Shown piece after piece: positions 54,889 through 63,411 of a DNA stretch of 64,000 nucleotides. The position numbers and the translations under genes were made by a program. Location: contig OZ244931.1 in NCBI GenBank assembly GCA_965222215.1, forward strand, positions 992,001 to 1,056,000, read 5' to 3'. Position 1 is the stretch's first letter. The number at the start of each line of letters is the position of its first letter. Source of the DNA: JABJAG01 sp965222215. Its GTDB lineage: Bacteria > Pseudomonadota > Alphaproteobacteria > UBA6615. Under the pieces are notes generated by a model, which ran no database searches, was not told where the DNA came from, and saw nothing but the letters and a program-made list of their open reading frames with translations.

Positions 54889-54975
54889 GCGGGCGTGGTG
54901 AAATTGGTAAACACAAGGGACTTAAAATCCCTCGGCCTTCGTGCCTTGCCGGTTCAAGTCCGGCCGCCCGCACCA
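54889..54975 (+). tRNA. tRNA-Leu (anticodon TAA)
   Basis: A class II tRNA of 87 bases with encoded CCA. Acceptor GCGGGCG/CGCCCGC, anticodon stem AGGGA/TCCCT with loop CTTAAAA, a long variable arm (CGGCCTTCGTGCC) and T arm GCCGG-TTCAAGT-CCGGC. Confidence 0.97.
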
Positions 54976-55054
54976 CCTGTCAACGCTCCGTTCATCTTCT
55001 TCGTCTAGGCTTGCGCCGACACGCGTGTTTCGCAGACCGCGCGCGGAGGACGGT

Positions 55055-55441
55055 ATGGACCCGAAGCAGGCCAATTCTGAATGGAAGTTCGGCACCCGCG
55101 CCTACCAGGCGGGCGACCTGATATTTCAGGAGGGCGACCTGGGGCTTGAGGCCTACATCGTGCAGTCCGGCAAGGTCGAGATTCACAAGGCGATGGGGCC
55201 GGGCCGGGACGATATCGTCCTCGGCGAGGTGACCGAGGGCGCGATCTTCGGCGAAATGGCGCTGGTCGACGACAAGCCGCGCATGGCGAGCGCGGTGTGT
55301 TCGCAGTCCGCCATCCTGCGCGTCATCCCCGTCGACGTGTTCGAGGCCAAGTTTGCGGCGTCGGACCCGTTTATCCGCGCGCTGGTGCGTGTGCTGGTGC
55401 AGAACGCGCGCGCCAACGCCAACGCGATGAATTCCCGCTAG
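55055..55441 (+). CDS. Cyclic nucleotide-binding domain protein (128 aa)
   Basis: 128 residues, a single cNMP-binding domain with no attached DNA-binding or channel part. AGDLIFQEGDLGLEAYIVQSGKVEIHK and EVTEGAIFGEMALVDDKPRMASAVCSQSAIL contain the phosphate-binding cassette (FGEMAL...RMAS, Arg kept in the middle). It may bind cAMP or cGMP or serve as a scaffold. GGAGG lies seven bases before ATG 55055. A terminator follows. Confidence 0.9.
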   Translation: MDPKQANSEWKFGTRAYQAGDLIFQEGDLGLEAYIVQSGKVEIHKAMGPGRDDIVLGEVTEGAIFGEMALVDDKPRMASAVCSQSAILRVIPVDVFEAKFAASDPFIRALVRVLVQNARANANAMNSR

Positions 55442-55464
55442 GCGAGCTTCCGGTTTCGAAAACA

Positions 55465-55498
55465 AAAAAGGGCGCCGGAATTGCTCCGGCGCCCTTCT
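55465..55498. terminator. Bidirectional terminator between cNMP-binding gene and OmpA-like gene
   Basis: AAGGGCGCCGGA pairs with TCCGGCGCCCTT around a short loop (55469-55497). An A run on the left and a T-rich right side serve both convergent genes. Confidence 0.8.
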
Positions 55499-55517
55499 TC
55501 GATCTGTATGCGGTCGT

Positions 55518-56366
55518 TTACCGGGGATCCGGGGCGACCGAGATTTCAACGCGACGGTTCTTGGGTTCCGTCACCCCGTCGCCCGTGCGGACGTCCGGGA
55601 ATTCCTCGCCATAACCCTTCGTCCGGATCGCGTCGCGGTCCACGCCACGCAGACGAAGCGCGGCAGCCACGACGGCGGCCCGGCGCTCGGAGAGACGCAG
55701 GTTGCCCGCAGCGCTGCCGGCGGTGTCCGTGTAGCCGCTGACGACCACCTGGACCGGGTTGAAGTTGCTGGCATGATCGGCGGCGGCGGCGATGACCTCG
55801 TTGGCCTCGTCGCTCAGACGGGCCGAGCCCGTGCCGAACAGAACCTTGAACAGCTTGCCCTTGGCGGGCTTGGCCTTCTTCGGCGAACCGAGCGCATTGC
55901 GCATGGCCGGGAGGAGACCCTCGAGCTGCGTGCGGCAGGCCGCGATCTCGTTCGGCTGGTCGTTTTCTTCGAGTTCCTGGATCCAGCACTCGTAGGCGGT
56001 CTGTGCGGTTGCGGCGAACTGCGGGGTTTTCGCCCGCGCACCGGCGTCGAGAACGCTCACGAGTTCGGCGTGCAGCTTCACCGCGTCAGCCACATCGGCT
56101 TCCGGCAGGTCGCGCGTGTCCGGCGCCGGCGGTGCAACGGTCACGCCGTCGGTGCCCGCTTCGATCGAGCGAAGCGCGAAGTAGTCCGAATCCGTGTAGT
56201 CGCCTTCCGAGTACTCCGCCTGCGAAAGACGCAGGTAGCCCGCCGAAAGGGCGTTGCCGAATTCCGTGCTGTTCGCCTTGGTGGCACGCGCGTTGCCGAG
56301 TTCCTGTCCGGCACAAGCCGTCAGCGCAACCATGGCCGCAACGGCCAAAAGAGCCTTTGTTGTCAT
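55518..56366 (-). CDS. OmpA family lipoprotein
   Basis: 282 residues. MTTKALLAVAAMVALTACAGQ is a lipoprotein signal with LTAC lipobox (Cys18). Residues 25-165 are helical and carry a pair of Cys (AYECWIQELEE, IAACRTQLEG). The last 110 residues are an OmpA C-terminal domain that binds peptidoglycan: FGTGSARLSDEANEVI, GYTDTAGSAAGNLRLSERRA and NRRVEISV. It should tie the outer membrane to the wall. Confidence 0.92.
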   Translation of the reverse strand: MTTKALLAVAAMVALTACAGQELGNARATKANSTEFGNALSAGYLRLSQAEYSEGDYTDSDYFALRSIEAGTDGVTVAPPAPDTRDLPEADVADAVKLHAELVSVLDAGARAKTPQFAATAQTAYECWIQELEENDQPNEIAACRTQLEGLLPAMRNALGSPKKAKPAKGKLFKVLFGTGSARLSDEANEVIAAAADHASNFNPVQVVVSGYTDTAGSAAGNLRLSERRAAVVAAALRLRGVDRDAIRTKGYGEEFPDVRTGDGVTEPKNRRVEISVAPDPR

Positions 56367-56508
56367 TTTTTTGGTATCCCCTAGTGATTACCCATGTGTT
56401 CTTCGACCGGGCACTTTTGCCGTGTCCAGCGAGATAACTCCCCCAACCGGGAAAACCCGATTTGCCCAATTGTAACAAAAACCTGCGCGAATCCAACCGC
56501 CGCGACGC

Positions 56509-56997
56509 TCAATCTTGCGCGTCGAGACACTCCCGGAACAGCGCGAACGCTTCTTCGGCGAAGCGCCACATGTTCTCGCCGCGCTCGTTCGACCCCGTTT
56601 CGAGCGTGCGCACGCGCGAGACCGGGCCGGACACGGCCACGCATGTGTGCCCGGCGTCGTCGCCGTAGCGGTTGCCGGTCGGGCCGGCGGCCCCGGTTTC
56701 GGCCAGTCCCCAGGTCGTCCCCAGGCGTTCGCGCAGGGTTTTGGCCAGCAGTTCGGCGAAAGGTTCGCTGCTGGAGCGCATGCCCTCCATATCCGCGTCG
56801 GTGATGCCGGCCAGCGCCTCGCGGGCATCGCCCGTGTAGAGCACGCCGCCGCCGACGAAATAGGCGGATGCGCCGCCCACGGCCAGCAGTTGCGCGGAGA
56901 CGAGCCCGCCGGCGGATGTCTCGGCGACCGCGACGGTCTCTTTGCGCGCCTTCAGGAGTTCCGCGATGGCGGCTGTGTGTTCGGTGAGGCTGGTCAT
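56509..56997 (-). CDS. pncC: CinA C-terminal (nicotinamide-nucleotide amidohydrolase) family protein
   Basis: 162 residues. VAVAETSAGGLVSAQLLAVGGASAYFVGGGVLYTGDAREAL and WGLAETGAAGPTGNRYGDDAG are the conserved PncC blocks, the latter with the small-residue loop near the active Ser. PncC returns NMN to nicotinate mononucleotide. The AVSGPV strand and a somewhat altered tail place it in a divergent branch. Its ATG overlaps the stop of the EamA gene (four bases). Confidence 0.9.
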   Translation of the reverse strand: MTSLTEHTAAIAELLKARKETVAVAETSAGGLVSAQLLAVGGASAYFVGGGVLYTGDAREALAGITDADMEGMRSSSEPFAELLAKTLRERLGTTWGLAETGAAGPTGNRYGDDAGHTCVAVSGPVSRVRTLETGSNERGENMWRFAEEAFALFRECLDAQD

Positions 56998-57905
56998 GAT
57001 CTGACGTCCCTGGGTGATGAGGGGGATGTTGCGGGTTTGCGAATGTCGGCCAAGCGTACCGACAGGACGGCCGCGATGACCAGTGCGGCCCCGGCGATCT
57101 GCCAGCCGGTCAGCACCTGCCCGAGAATGAGAACCCCGAACGCCAGGCTGGCGACCGGCTCGATATTCATGGTGAGCGACGTGGCCACCGTTCCGGCGAG
57201 CGACAGGGCGAAGAAGATCGTCACGATGGCCATCGCGAACAGGGCTGTGCCGATGCCCAGGTGGAACCACCCCGCGCCGGTTTCCGGCAGGGCGAACTCG
57301 CTGAACAGGAACGTGCACACAAGCCCGATGGCCGCTGCCGACGCCATCATGTGGAAGGTCACGGGGTTGGGATCGCTCGTGCCGACCATGCGGCTGTTCA
57401 GGATCACGACCGCCGTCAGGCCGAGCGCGGCCATGAACGCCAGCGCCACGCCTTCGAGGTTGAGCTGGTCGCCGCCGATATCCAGCGCGAGGGCCAGGCC
57501 GGCGAACGCGGCGATGAGCGCCGCGATCGAGATGGCATTGGGTTTTTCGCGCCCGCTCAGCCAGGTGAAGGCGCTGGTGAACAGCGGGAAGGTGTAGAAA
57601 ATCAGCACGGCGAGGGCGACGGGGATGAACTGGATGGCCGACAGCAGGCCGAAGGAATAGAGCGCGGCCAGCGCGCCGAGGCCGAATGCGCCGAGGCGTC
57701 TGCGCAACGGCATCCGCAGGCTCCGCCGGGTGATCGCGATAATGGCCAGCACGAGCAGCGCGGCCAGCGCGGCGCGCAGGGTCAGGTAGGTCAGCGGGTT
57801 CGTGCCGCCGTCATAGGCGAGCTTGGCCGCCGTCGAGTTGCCCGCGAAAGCGATGCCCGCCGCGCAGGTCAGCGCGGTGCCGATGAGGATTTTCGAGCGG
57901 GACAT
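56994..57905 (-). CDS. EamA/DMT-family transporter
   Basis: 303 residues, ten membrane helices in two EamA repeats. TCAAGIAFAGNSTAAKLAYDGG opens, LLSAIQFIPVALAVLIFYTFPLF closes the first repeat and ATSLTMNIEPVASLAFGVLILGQ lies in the second. ATG 57905 (MSRSKILIGT) gives the normal length. Coupled to the CinA C-terminal gene by a four-base overlap. Substrate unknown. Confidence 0.92.
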   Translation of the reverse strand: MSRSKILIGTALTCAAGIAFAGNSTAAKLAYDGGTNPLTYLTLRAALAALLVLAIIAITRRSLRMPLRRRLGAFGLGALAALYSFGLLSAIQFIPVALAVLIFYTFPLFTSAFTWLSGREKPNAISIAALIAAFAGLALALDIGGDQLNLEGVALAFMAALGLTAVVILNSRMVGTSDPNPVTFHMMASAAAIGLVCTFLFSEFALPETGAGWFHLGIGTALFAMAIVTIFFALSLAGTVATSLTMNIEPVASLAFGVLILGQVLTGWQIAGAALVIAAVLSVRLADIRKPATSPSSPRDVRS

Positions 57906-57986
57906 GGCGGGCGGGTGAGTGGACCGTTGTTTCGCGATGCGCGAGAGTGAGCGAAGCACACGCGGCTTTCAACCGGGGGGACCGAG

Positions 57987-59423
57987 ATGCCGGATTTCAA
58001 GGAATACGAAGACCACGACGCCATCGGCCTGTCGGAGCTGATTCGGAAAGGCGATGTCAGCGCCACGGAAGTCCTCGAGGCCGCAATCGCCCGCTGCGAG
58101 GCCCGAAATCCGGCTCTCAACGCGGTGGTGCAGAAACTCTACGACCATGGCCGGGCGATGGCCGAAAGCGACCTGCCGGGCGGCCCTTTGGCGGGCGCTC
58201 CCTACCTGATCAAGGATCTCGGCGCGGCAATCGCGGGCACGCCGACCACCGGCGGCAGCAAGTTCATGGAAGACGTGGTGCCGGACTTCGACAGCGAGAC
58301 GGTCAGGCGCGTGAAGGCGGCGGGCATGTCGATCTTCGGCAAGACCAATACCTGCGAATTCGGCATGTCGATCACCTGCGAACCGCAGTTCTACGGGCCG
58401 ACAAAGAACCCCTGGGACGATGACGTCACGCCCGGGGGGTCTTCGGGAGGGGCGGCGTCGGCCGTGGCGGCGCGCATCCTTCCGGCAGCGCATTCCAGCG
58501 ACGGGTTCGGCTCGATCCGGGTGCCCGCATCGTGCTGCGGCCTGGTCGGTCTGAAACCGACGCGCGGGCGCAACAGCTTCGCGCCGGGGCTGGGCGAGCG
58601 CACCGGCGGCACGGTCGCCGAACACACGGTCTCCCACACGGTGCGCGACCACGCCGCGATCCTCGATGCGACGGCGGGCCCGGCGCCGGGCGATCCGTAT
58701 TTCGCACCGCCGCCTTTGCGGCCGTGGCTGGAGGAGGTCGGCGCCGATCCGGGCAGGCTCCGGATCGCATTCACGACCGGCGGCGCGACCGGCGCGAAGA
58801 CCGACGGCGAGCACGCCCGGGTTCTGGACGAAACCCTCAAGGTGCTGGCCGATATGGGCCACGAAGTCGAGGAGGCCAACCCGCCCATCGACAATGACGA
58901 GATGCAGGAGATTTTCCGCATCCTGATGGCGTCGAACGCCGCCCAGACGATCCGCTCGCACCCCACGAAAGGACGCCTGCCCGAAGAGGGCGAGGTCGAG
59001 AAGGTCGTCGCCGCGACGGCGGAGAAGGGCGAGAGCATCACCGGCTATGACGTGTTTCTCGCCCAGGGCCGCATGCACGGGTGCGGGCGGCGCATGGCGG
59101 CATTCCACGAGACCTGCGACGTGCTGATGACCCCGGGTCTTGGTCATATGCCGCCGAAACTCGGCTGGCTCGACATGATGATGGACGACGCCGACGAATA
59201 CTGGGACCGGGTGGCTGCGTTCTCGCCGTTTACGGTCTGGTTCAACCTGACCGGCGCGCCCGCGATCAGCCTGCCGGTCGGCACGACTGACGAGGGCTTC
59301 CCGGTGTCGGTGCAGGCTGTCGGCCGCTTCGCCGACGAGGCAACGCTCTTCCGCCTGTCGGCGCAGCTGGAGCACGCCATGCCCTGGCGCGACCGCCGCC
59401 CGCAGGGATTGCCGGCGATCTGA
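57987..59423 (+). CDS. Amidase signature family protein, first copy
   Basis: 478 residues. The Ser-cisSer-Lys triad is seen in YLIKDLGA (Lys76), GGSSGGAASAVAARI, and the nucleophile block DGFGSIRVPASCCGLVGLKP. Family members hydrolyse amides or amino-acid-linked compounds; specificity is not readable. GGGGGG lies before the ATG. It is convergent with the alginate-lyase operon, whose second gene is also an amidase, but of only moderate likeness. Confidence 0.93.
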   Translation: MPDFKEYEDHDAIGLSELIRKGDVSATEVLEAAIARCEARNPALNAVVQKLYDHGRAMAESDLPGGPLAGAPYLIKDLGAAIAGTPTTGGSKFMEDVVPDFDSETVRRVKAAGMSIFGKTNTCEFGMSITCEPQFYGPTKNPWDDDVTPGGSSGGAASAVAARILPAAHSSDGFGSIRVPASCCGLVGLKPTRGRNSFAPGLGERTGGTVAEHTVSHTVRDHAAILDATAGPAPGDPYFAPPPLRPWLEEVGADPGRLRIAFTTGGATGAKTDGEHARVLDETLKVLADMGHEVEEANPPIDNDEMQEIFRILMASNAAQTIRSHPTKGRLPEEGEVEKVVAATAEKGESITGYDVFLAQGRMHGCGRRMAAFHETCDVLMTPGLGHMPPKLGWLDMMMDDADEYWDRVAAFSPFTVWFNLTGAPAISLPVGTTDEGFPVSVQAVGRFADEATLFRLSAQLEHAMPWRDRRPQGLPAI

Positions 59424-59435
59424 CTGTGGAACGCT

Positions 59436-60560
59436 CTAGGGACCGGGCCGATAGAAGTAGAGCGTCGCGGCCGTTGCGACTCGCCGGTCGACGAGGGGGC
59501 GGCGTGGCGCGAGCAGATTCTCGAGCCGGGGCGACGGGTTTCGGTTCGCGACGATTTCCAGTCCGGCAAGCGGGCTGGAGGTGGGTCGGGGTTTCATGAA
59601 CGAGAGATCCTGCGCTTCCCTTGTGTAGATGCGGACCATGCCTGGATCCTCGATTGCCGACAGCAGAAACGAGACCGCGGCGTCGAGCCCGGGAGAGGGA
59701 ACCGGACCATCCGGATCGATTCCCTGACGTTCCGCCAGGGCACGCACAAAAAACAGCGGTTCCAGCGCGAAATTCTGGTAGTGGATCGCGCGCCCGCCGC
59801 GCGCCATCTCCAGCGGCCAGCTTCCATCCCGTGAAAGCGCGGCGAGCGCGCGCCTGTAACCGGAAATCCCGGTTGCGAACAGCTCGTCGTCATCGCTGAC
59901 CACGCCGGCTGCCGTGGCGGCGAGGGCACGCCAGTGGGCATGGTTGTTGCGATTGTCGGTGCCGTTCGTCTGGACGGAAAGAAGGTTCCGGGCCACGCGA
60001 TTGATCCACGATTCCACGTCCTGCCGCGTGCCGGAATCCGGTTCCGGTTCGCCGCGGACAAGGGAATAGGCCATCGCCGCGCTGACGGCTGTCCACGTCG
60101 TGAGATACCACGCCTGACGCCGGCCGCGGTCATCCGGACGGAAATCGAGCAAGGCACCTGCTTCGGCCCAGCCGGCGAGGACCGATACCAGGCACCGCGC
60201 GGCCGCGCGATCGCCCGTGCTCACATAGCGCATGCCAAGCCGGGTCAGCGAAAGCTGCAGGTCGTGATACGGCCCTACGGCGTTCTGCCAGGCGTGCCGG
60301 TCGCCGTAATAGGGCGGGATCGAGTACGGCCCGGCTTTCGGGGGCGGCGATCTGTAGGCCGGGCATTCGGCCGGCAGCGCGGCGGCATCGTCGCGAGCCC
60401 GGAGGAGTATGGGGTCGGATGTTTGCGCCAGGTAGCTGCGGCGCGCCGGCACGTCGAAATACGACGCATCGGGGTCTCTGACAGACAGCGGAGCGTCTGC
60501 GAGGGCAGGTTCGGCGAGCAGCAGCAGGCCGGCAGCCACCGCGATGATTTCTCGGATCAT
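59436..60560 (-). CDS. Exported alginate lyase family protein (PL5-like)
   Basis: 374 residues. A signal peptide (MIREIIAVAAGLLLLAEPALA) is followed by an (alpha/alpha)-toroid of the PL5 type: DRHAWQNAVGPYHDLQLSLTRLG, WYLTTWTAVSAAMAYSLV and DNRNNHAHWRALAATAAGVV with the catalytic Asn/His block, then GRAIHYQNFALEPLFF. It should cut mannuronate-type linkages in the periplasm. Its ATG overlaps the stop of the upstream amidase (ATGA, 60557-60560), an odd partner for a polysaccharide lyase. Confidence 0.88.
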   Translation of the reverse strand: MIREIIAVAAGLLLLAEPALADAPLSVRDPDASYFDVPARRSYLAQTSDPILLRARDDAAALPAECPAYRSPPPKAGPYSIPPYYGDRHAWQNAVGPYHDLQLSLTRLGMRYVSTGDRAAARCLVSVLAGWAEAGALLDFRPDDRGRRQAWYLTTWTAVSAAMAYSLVRGEPEPDSGTRQDVESWINRVARNLLSVQTNGTDNRNNHAHWRALAATAAGVVSDDDELFATGISGYRRALAALSRDGSWPLEMARGGRAIHYQNFALEPLFFVRALAERQGIDPDGPVPSPGLDAAVSFLLSAIEDPGMVRIYTREAQDLSFMKPRPTSSPLAGLEIVANRNPSPRLENLLAPRRPLVDRRVATAATLYFYRPGP

Positions 60561-61966
60561 ATGTAGCCTGGAGGCGTCGCGAACGGGTGTTCGCGTTCGT
60601 AGGCGCGGGCGGCGCGCAGCACTTTTGCGTCTTCCCAGTGGCGGCCGACGAGCTGGAAGGCGACCGGCATGCCCTCGTCGCCGAACCCGCACGGAACCGA
60701 GGCGGCCGGCTGCTTGGTCATGTTGAACGGGTAGGTGAAGGGCGACCATTCCGCCCATTCGCCGCTTTCCTGTCCCGGCGCGCGGTACTCGCCCGCGCCG
60801 AAGGCCTCCAGCGGCATCGTCGGCGTGATCATCAGGTCGTGGTCGGCCATGAAAATCGACAGCGCCGTCGCGAGATCGCCCGCCGCCGCGTAGGCGCCGA
60901 TGACATCCATCTCGTCGTAGCGCTTGGAATACTCGGCGATGGCGATGAACCCGGGGTCCATCACCGCGCGCTGTTCGTCGGTCATCTGGTTGACGATCCA
61001 GCGGTCCGCGCAGGACCAGATCACGTCGATCAGGTGCCGGTAGTCCGGCACGTCGGGTTCCGCTTCCACCACCTCGGCGCCGAGGCCGCGATAGACGTCG
61101 ACCGCGGCGTCGACGGCGGCGCGGACATCGTCATCGGCCCATCCGTATCCGCCCAGGGTCGGGGCATAGGCGATCTTCATGCCCTTCACGCCGTCCTCGA
61201 GGCCGGCGCGCCAGTCCTGGCCCTGGACGGGGGCGGTGGAATAGTCGCGCGGGTCCGGCTTGTCGGAGAACACCGACAGCAGCAGCGCCGCGTCCTCGAC
61301 CGTGCGGGCAATCGGTCCGAAATTCGCCATGTCGCCGATATGCGAGGCGCGCGGATAGTTCGGCACGAGGCCGTAGGTGCCCTTGATCCCGAACACGCCG
61401 GCGAAGGCGGCCGGGATGCGGATCGAGCCCGCGCCGTCGGACGCCTGGTGCAGCGGGCCCATGAAAGCCGCGCAGGCGGCGGACGCCCCGCCCGACGAGC
61501 CGCCCGGCGTGCGCTCGGGGTTCCACGGGTTGCGGGTGATCCCCGTCAGCGGACTGTCGGTGACGCCCTTCCAGCCGAACTCCGGCGTGGCGGTCTTGCC
61601 GGTCAGGACCGCGTTGTTGCGGCGCGCGGCGGCGACGACCGGCGCGTCCACGTCCTGCGGCGCGTCAGGGTCCGAGGTGCGCGAGCCGCGCATGGTCGGC
61701 CAGCCGATAGTCGGCGTGAGGTCCTTGATCGAGAGCGGCACGCCGTCGATCAGGCCCTCCGGTTCGCCCTTCGCCCAGCGCGCTTCCGAGGCGCGCGCGA
61801 GGTTGCGGGTCGTCTCGGGGTCGAGGTGGATGAACGCGTTGAGCGTTTCGTTATGCCGTTCGATCTGGCCCAGGACCGCGTCCGCCACCTCGACGGGCGA
61901 GGTTTTCTTGCCGGCGTAAAGGTCCAGCAGTTCGACAGCGGTGGCGCGAAGCAGATCGGACGTCAT
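60557..61966 (-). CDS. Amidase signature family protein, second copy
   Basis: 469 residues. LSIKDLTPTIGW carries the Lys, PGGSSGGASAACAAFM the cis-Ser and DGAGSIRIPAAFAGVFGIKG the nucleophile Ser. The C-terminal FNMTKQPAASVPCGFGDEGMPVAFQLVGRHWEDAKVLRAARAYE is the usual end. Overlaps the aminotransferase stop by four bases at its start and the alginate lyase ATG by four bases at its end, so it is translated in one coupled row. Confidence 0.93.
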   Translation of the reverse strand: MTSDLLRATAVELLDLYAGKKTSPVEVADAVLGQIERHNETLNAFIHLDPETTRNLARASEARWAKGEPEGLIDGVPLSIKDLTPTIGWPTMRGSRTSDPDAPQDVDAPVVAAARRNNAVLTGKTATPEFGWKGVTDSPLTGITRNPWNPERTPGGSSGGASAACAAFMGPLHQASDGAGSIRIPAAFAGVFGIKGTYGLVPNYPRASHIGDMANFGPIARTVEDAALLLSVFSDKPDPRDYSTAPVQGQDWRAGLEDGVKGMKIAYAPTLGGYGWADDDVRAAVDAAVDVYRGLGAEVVEAEPDVPDYRHLIDVIWSCADRWIVNQMTDEQRAVMDPGFIAIAEYSKRYDEMDVIGAYAAAGDLATALSIFMADHDLMITPTMPLEAFGAGEYRAPGQESGEWAEWSPFTYPFNMTKQPAASVPCGFGDEGMPVAFQLVGRHWEDAKVLRAARAYEREHPFATPPGYI

Positions 61967-63360
61967 TCCGAAATGAGCCCCTGCTCGCGCACCATCGCCA
62001 GCGTGTCGTCGAGGGCGAGGCGAAAGCGCGCGATCATTTCCTCGATTTCGTCCCTGTTGATGATGAGCGGCGGACAGAAGGACATGGTGTCGCCGATGGC
62101 GCGGATGATCAGGCCGTGTTCCTCGGCGCGCCCGTTGCAGTAGGGGCCGACGGCGAGCGCGGGGTCGAAGGCCTCACCGGTCGCCTTGTCCTTCACCAGC
62201 TCGACACCGGCCACGAGGCCCTTGCCGCGCACTTCCCCGACCAGCGGGTGATCGAGCAGTTCGCGCAGGCCGCCCTGGAAGTGCGGTTCCATCGCGCGGA
62301 CATGGCCGACGATGTCCTCCTCCTCGTAGATGCGCATCGCTTCCATGGCGACGGCGGCGGAGACCGGGTGGCCGGAATAGGTGAAACTCAGGCCGAACAC
62401 GCCGATCCGGTCGCTTTCCTCGCTGATCGCGTCGAAGACACGCGCGTTCACCATCAGCGCCGAGATCGGGATGTAGGCGCTCGACAGGCCCTTGGCGCAG
62501 ACGATCATGTCCGGCTCCAGCCCCATGGTGGTGGTCCCGAACATGTTGCCGGTCCGCCCGAAGGCCGTGATGACCTCATCGGCGACGAGCAGCATGTCGT
62601 ACTTCTTCAGGACCGCCTGGATCTTGTCGTAGTAGCCGTCCGGCGGCACGACCACGCCGCCCGAACCCATGATCGGCTCGGTGAAGAACGCGCCCACCGT
62701 GTCGGGCCCTTCGGCCTCGATCAGCGCTTCGAGCTCCTCGGCGAGCCGGGTGGTGAATTCGTCCTCACTCTCGCCGGGGTTGGCGTGGCGGTAATGGTGC
62801 GGGGCGGTGACGTGCAGGAAGCCGTCGAGCGGCAGCCCGAAGGAGGCATGGTTGTAGTACATGCCCGACAGGCTGGCCGACGCGATGGTGTTGCCGTGGT
62901 AGGCGCGCTGGTGGGCGATGATCTTGCGCTTCTCCGGCTTGCCCATGGCGTGCCAGTAGTACCAGACGATCCGCGCGGCGCTGTCGTTGCCCTCGGAGCC
63001 GGAGTTGGCGAACCAGATTTTCGACATCGGCACCGGCGCCATCTCGAGCAGCTTCTCCGCCAGGTCGATGACCGGCGAATGGCTCTTGTGGTTCGTCAGG
63101 TGATAGTAGGGCAGGCGGGCCATCTGGTCGGCGGCGGCTTTCACGAGGCGATCCTGGCCGTAGCCGAGCGAGATGCACCACAGCCCGGCCATCCCCTCGA
63201 TATAGTCCTTGCCGTGGATGTCCTTCACCCACACGCCCTGGCCCTCGTTGATGACCACCGGGCCTTTTTCAAGGTGGGTCTTGAGGTTGGTCAGGGGATG
63301 GATGATCGACGCGGCGTCGCGCGCCTCCGGTGAATTCGGCCGGGGTGAATCGTCAGGCAT
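61963..63360 (-). CDS. Class III (omega) aminotransferase family protein
   Basis: 465 residues. PLP fold type I: FANSGSEGNDSAARIVWYYW (phosphate loop), AYHGNTIASASLSG, LLVADEVITAFGRTGNMF (cofactor Asp) and IVCAKGLSSAYIPISAL with the Schiff-base Lys. Resembles beta-alanine/pyruvate and putrescine-type transaminases that use omega-amino donors. It follows the amidohydrolase gene by 51 bases and overlaps the amidase ATG by four, so amine release and transamination may be linked steps. Confidence 0.94.
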   Translation of the reverse strand: MPDDSPRPNSPEARDAASIIHPLTNLKTHLEKGPVVINEGQGVWVKDIHGKDYIEGMAGLWCISLGYGQDRLVKAAADQMARLPYYHLTNHKSHSPVIDLAEKLLEMAPVPMSKIWFANSGSEGNDSAARIVWYYWHAMGKPEKRKIIAHQRAYHGNTIASASLSGMYYNHASFGLPLDGFLHVTAPHHYRHANPGESEDEFTTRLAEELEALIEAEGPDTVGAFFTEPIMGSGGVVVPPDGYYDKIQAVLKKYDMLLVADEVITAFGRTGNMFGTTTMGLEPDMIVCAKGLSSAYIPISALMVNARVFDAISEESDRIGVFGLSFTYSGHPVSAAVAMEAMRIYEEEDIVGHVRAMEPHFQGGLRELLDHPLVGEVRGKGLVAGVELVKDKATGEAFDPALAVGPYCNGRAEEHGLIIRAIGDTMSFCPPLIINRDEIEEMIARFRLALDDTLAMVREQGLISE

Positions 63361-63411
63361 GTTCGTCTCCGCTGCGAAAGCGCAGACAATACATCACGGG
63401 GGTGAGCCAGG

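Noticed and set aside
54941..55054. Upstream extension of the cNMP-binding gene
   Set aside because: It would begin inside tRNA-Leu; ATG 55055 has a GGAGG at the right distance.
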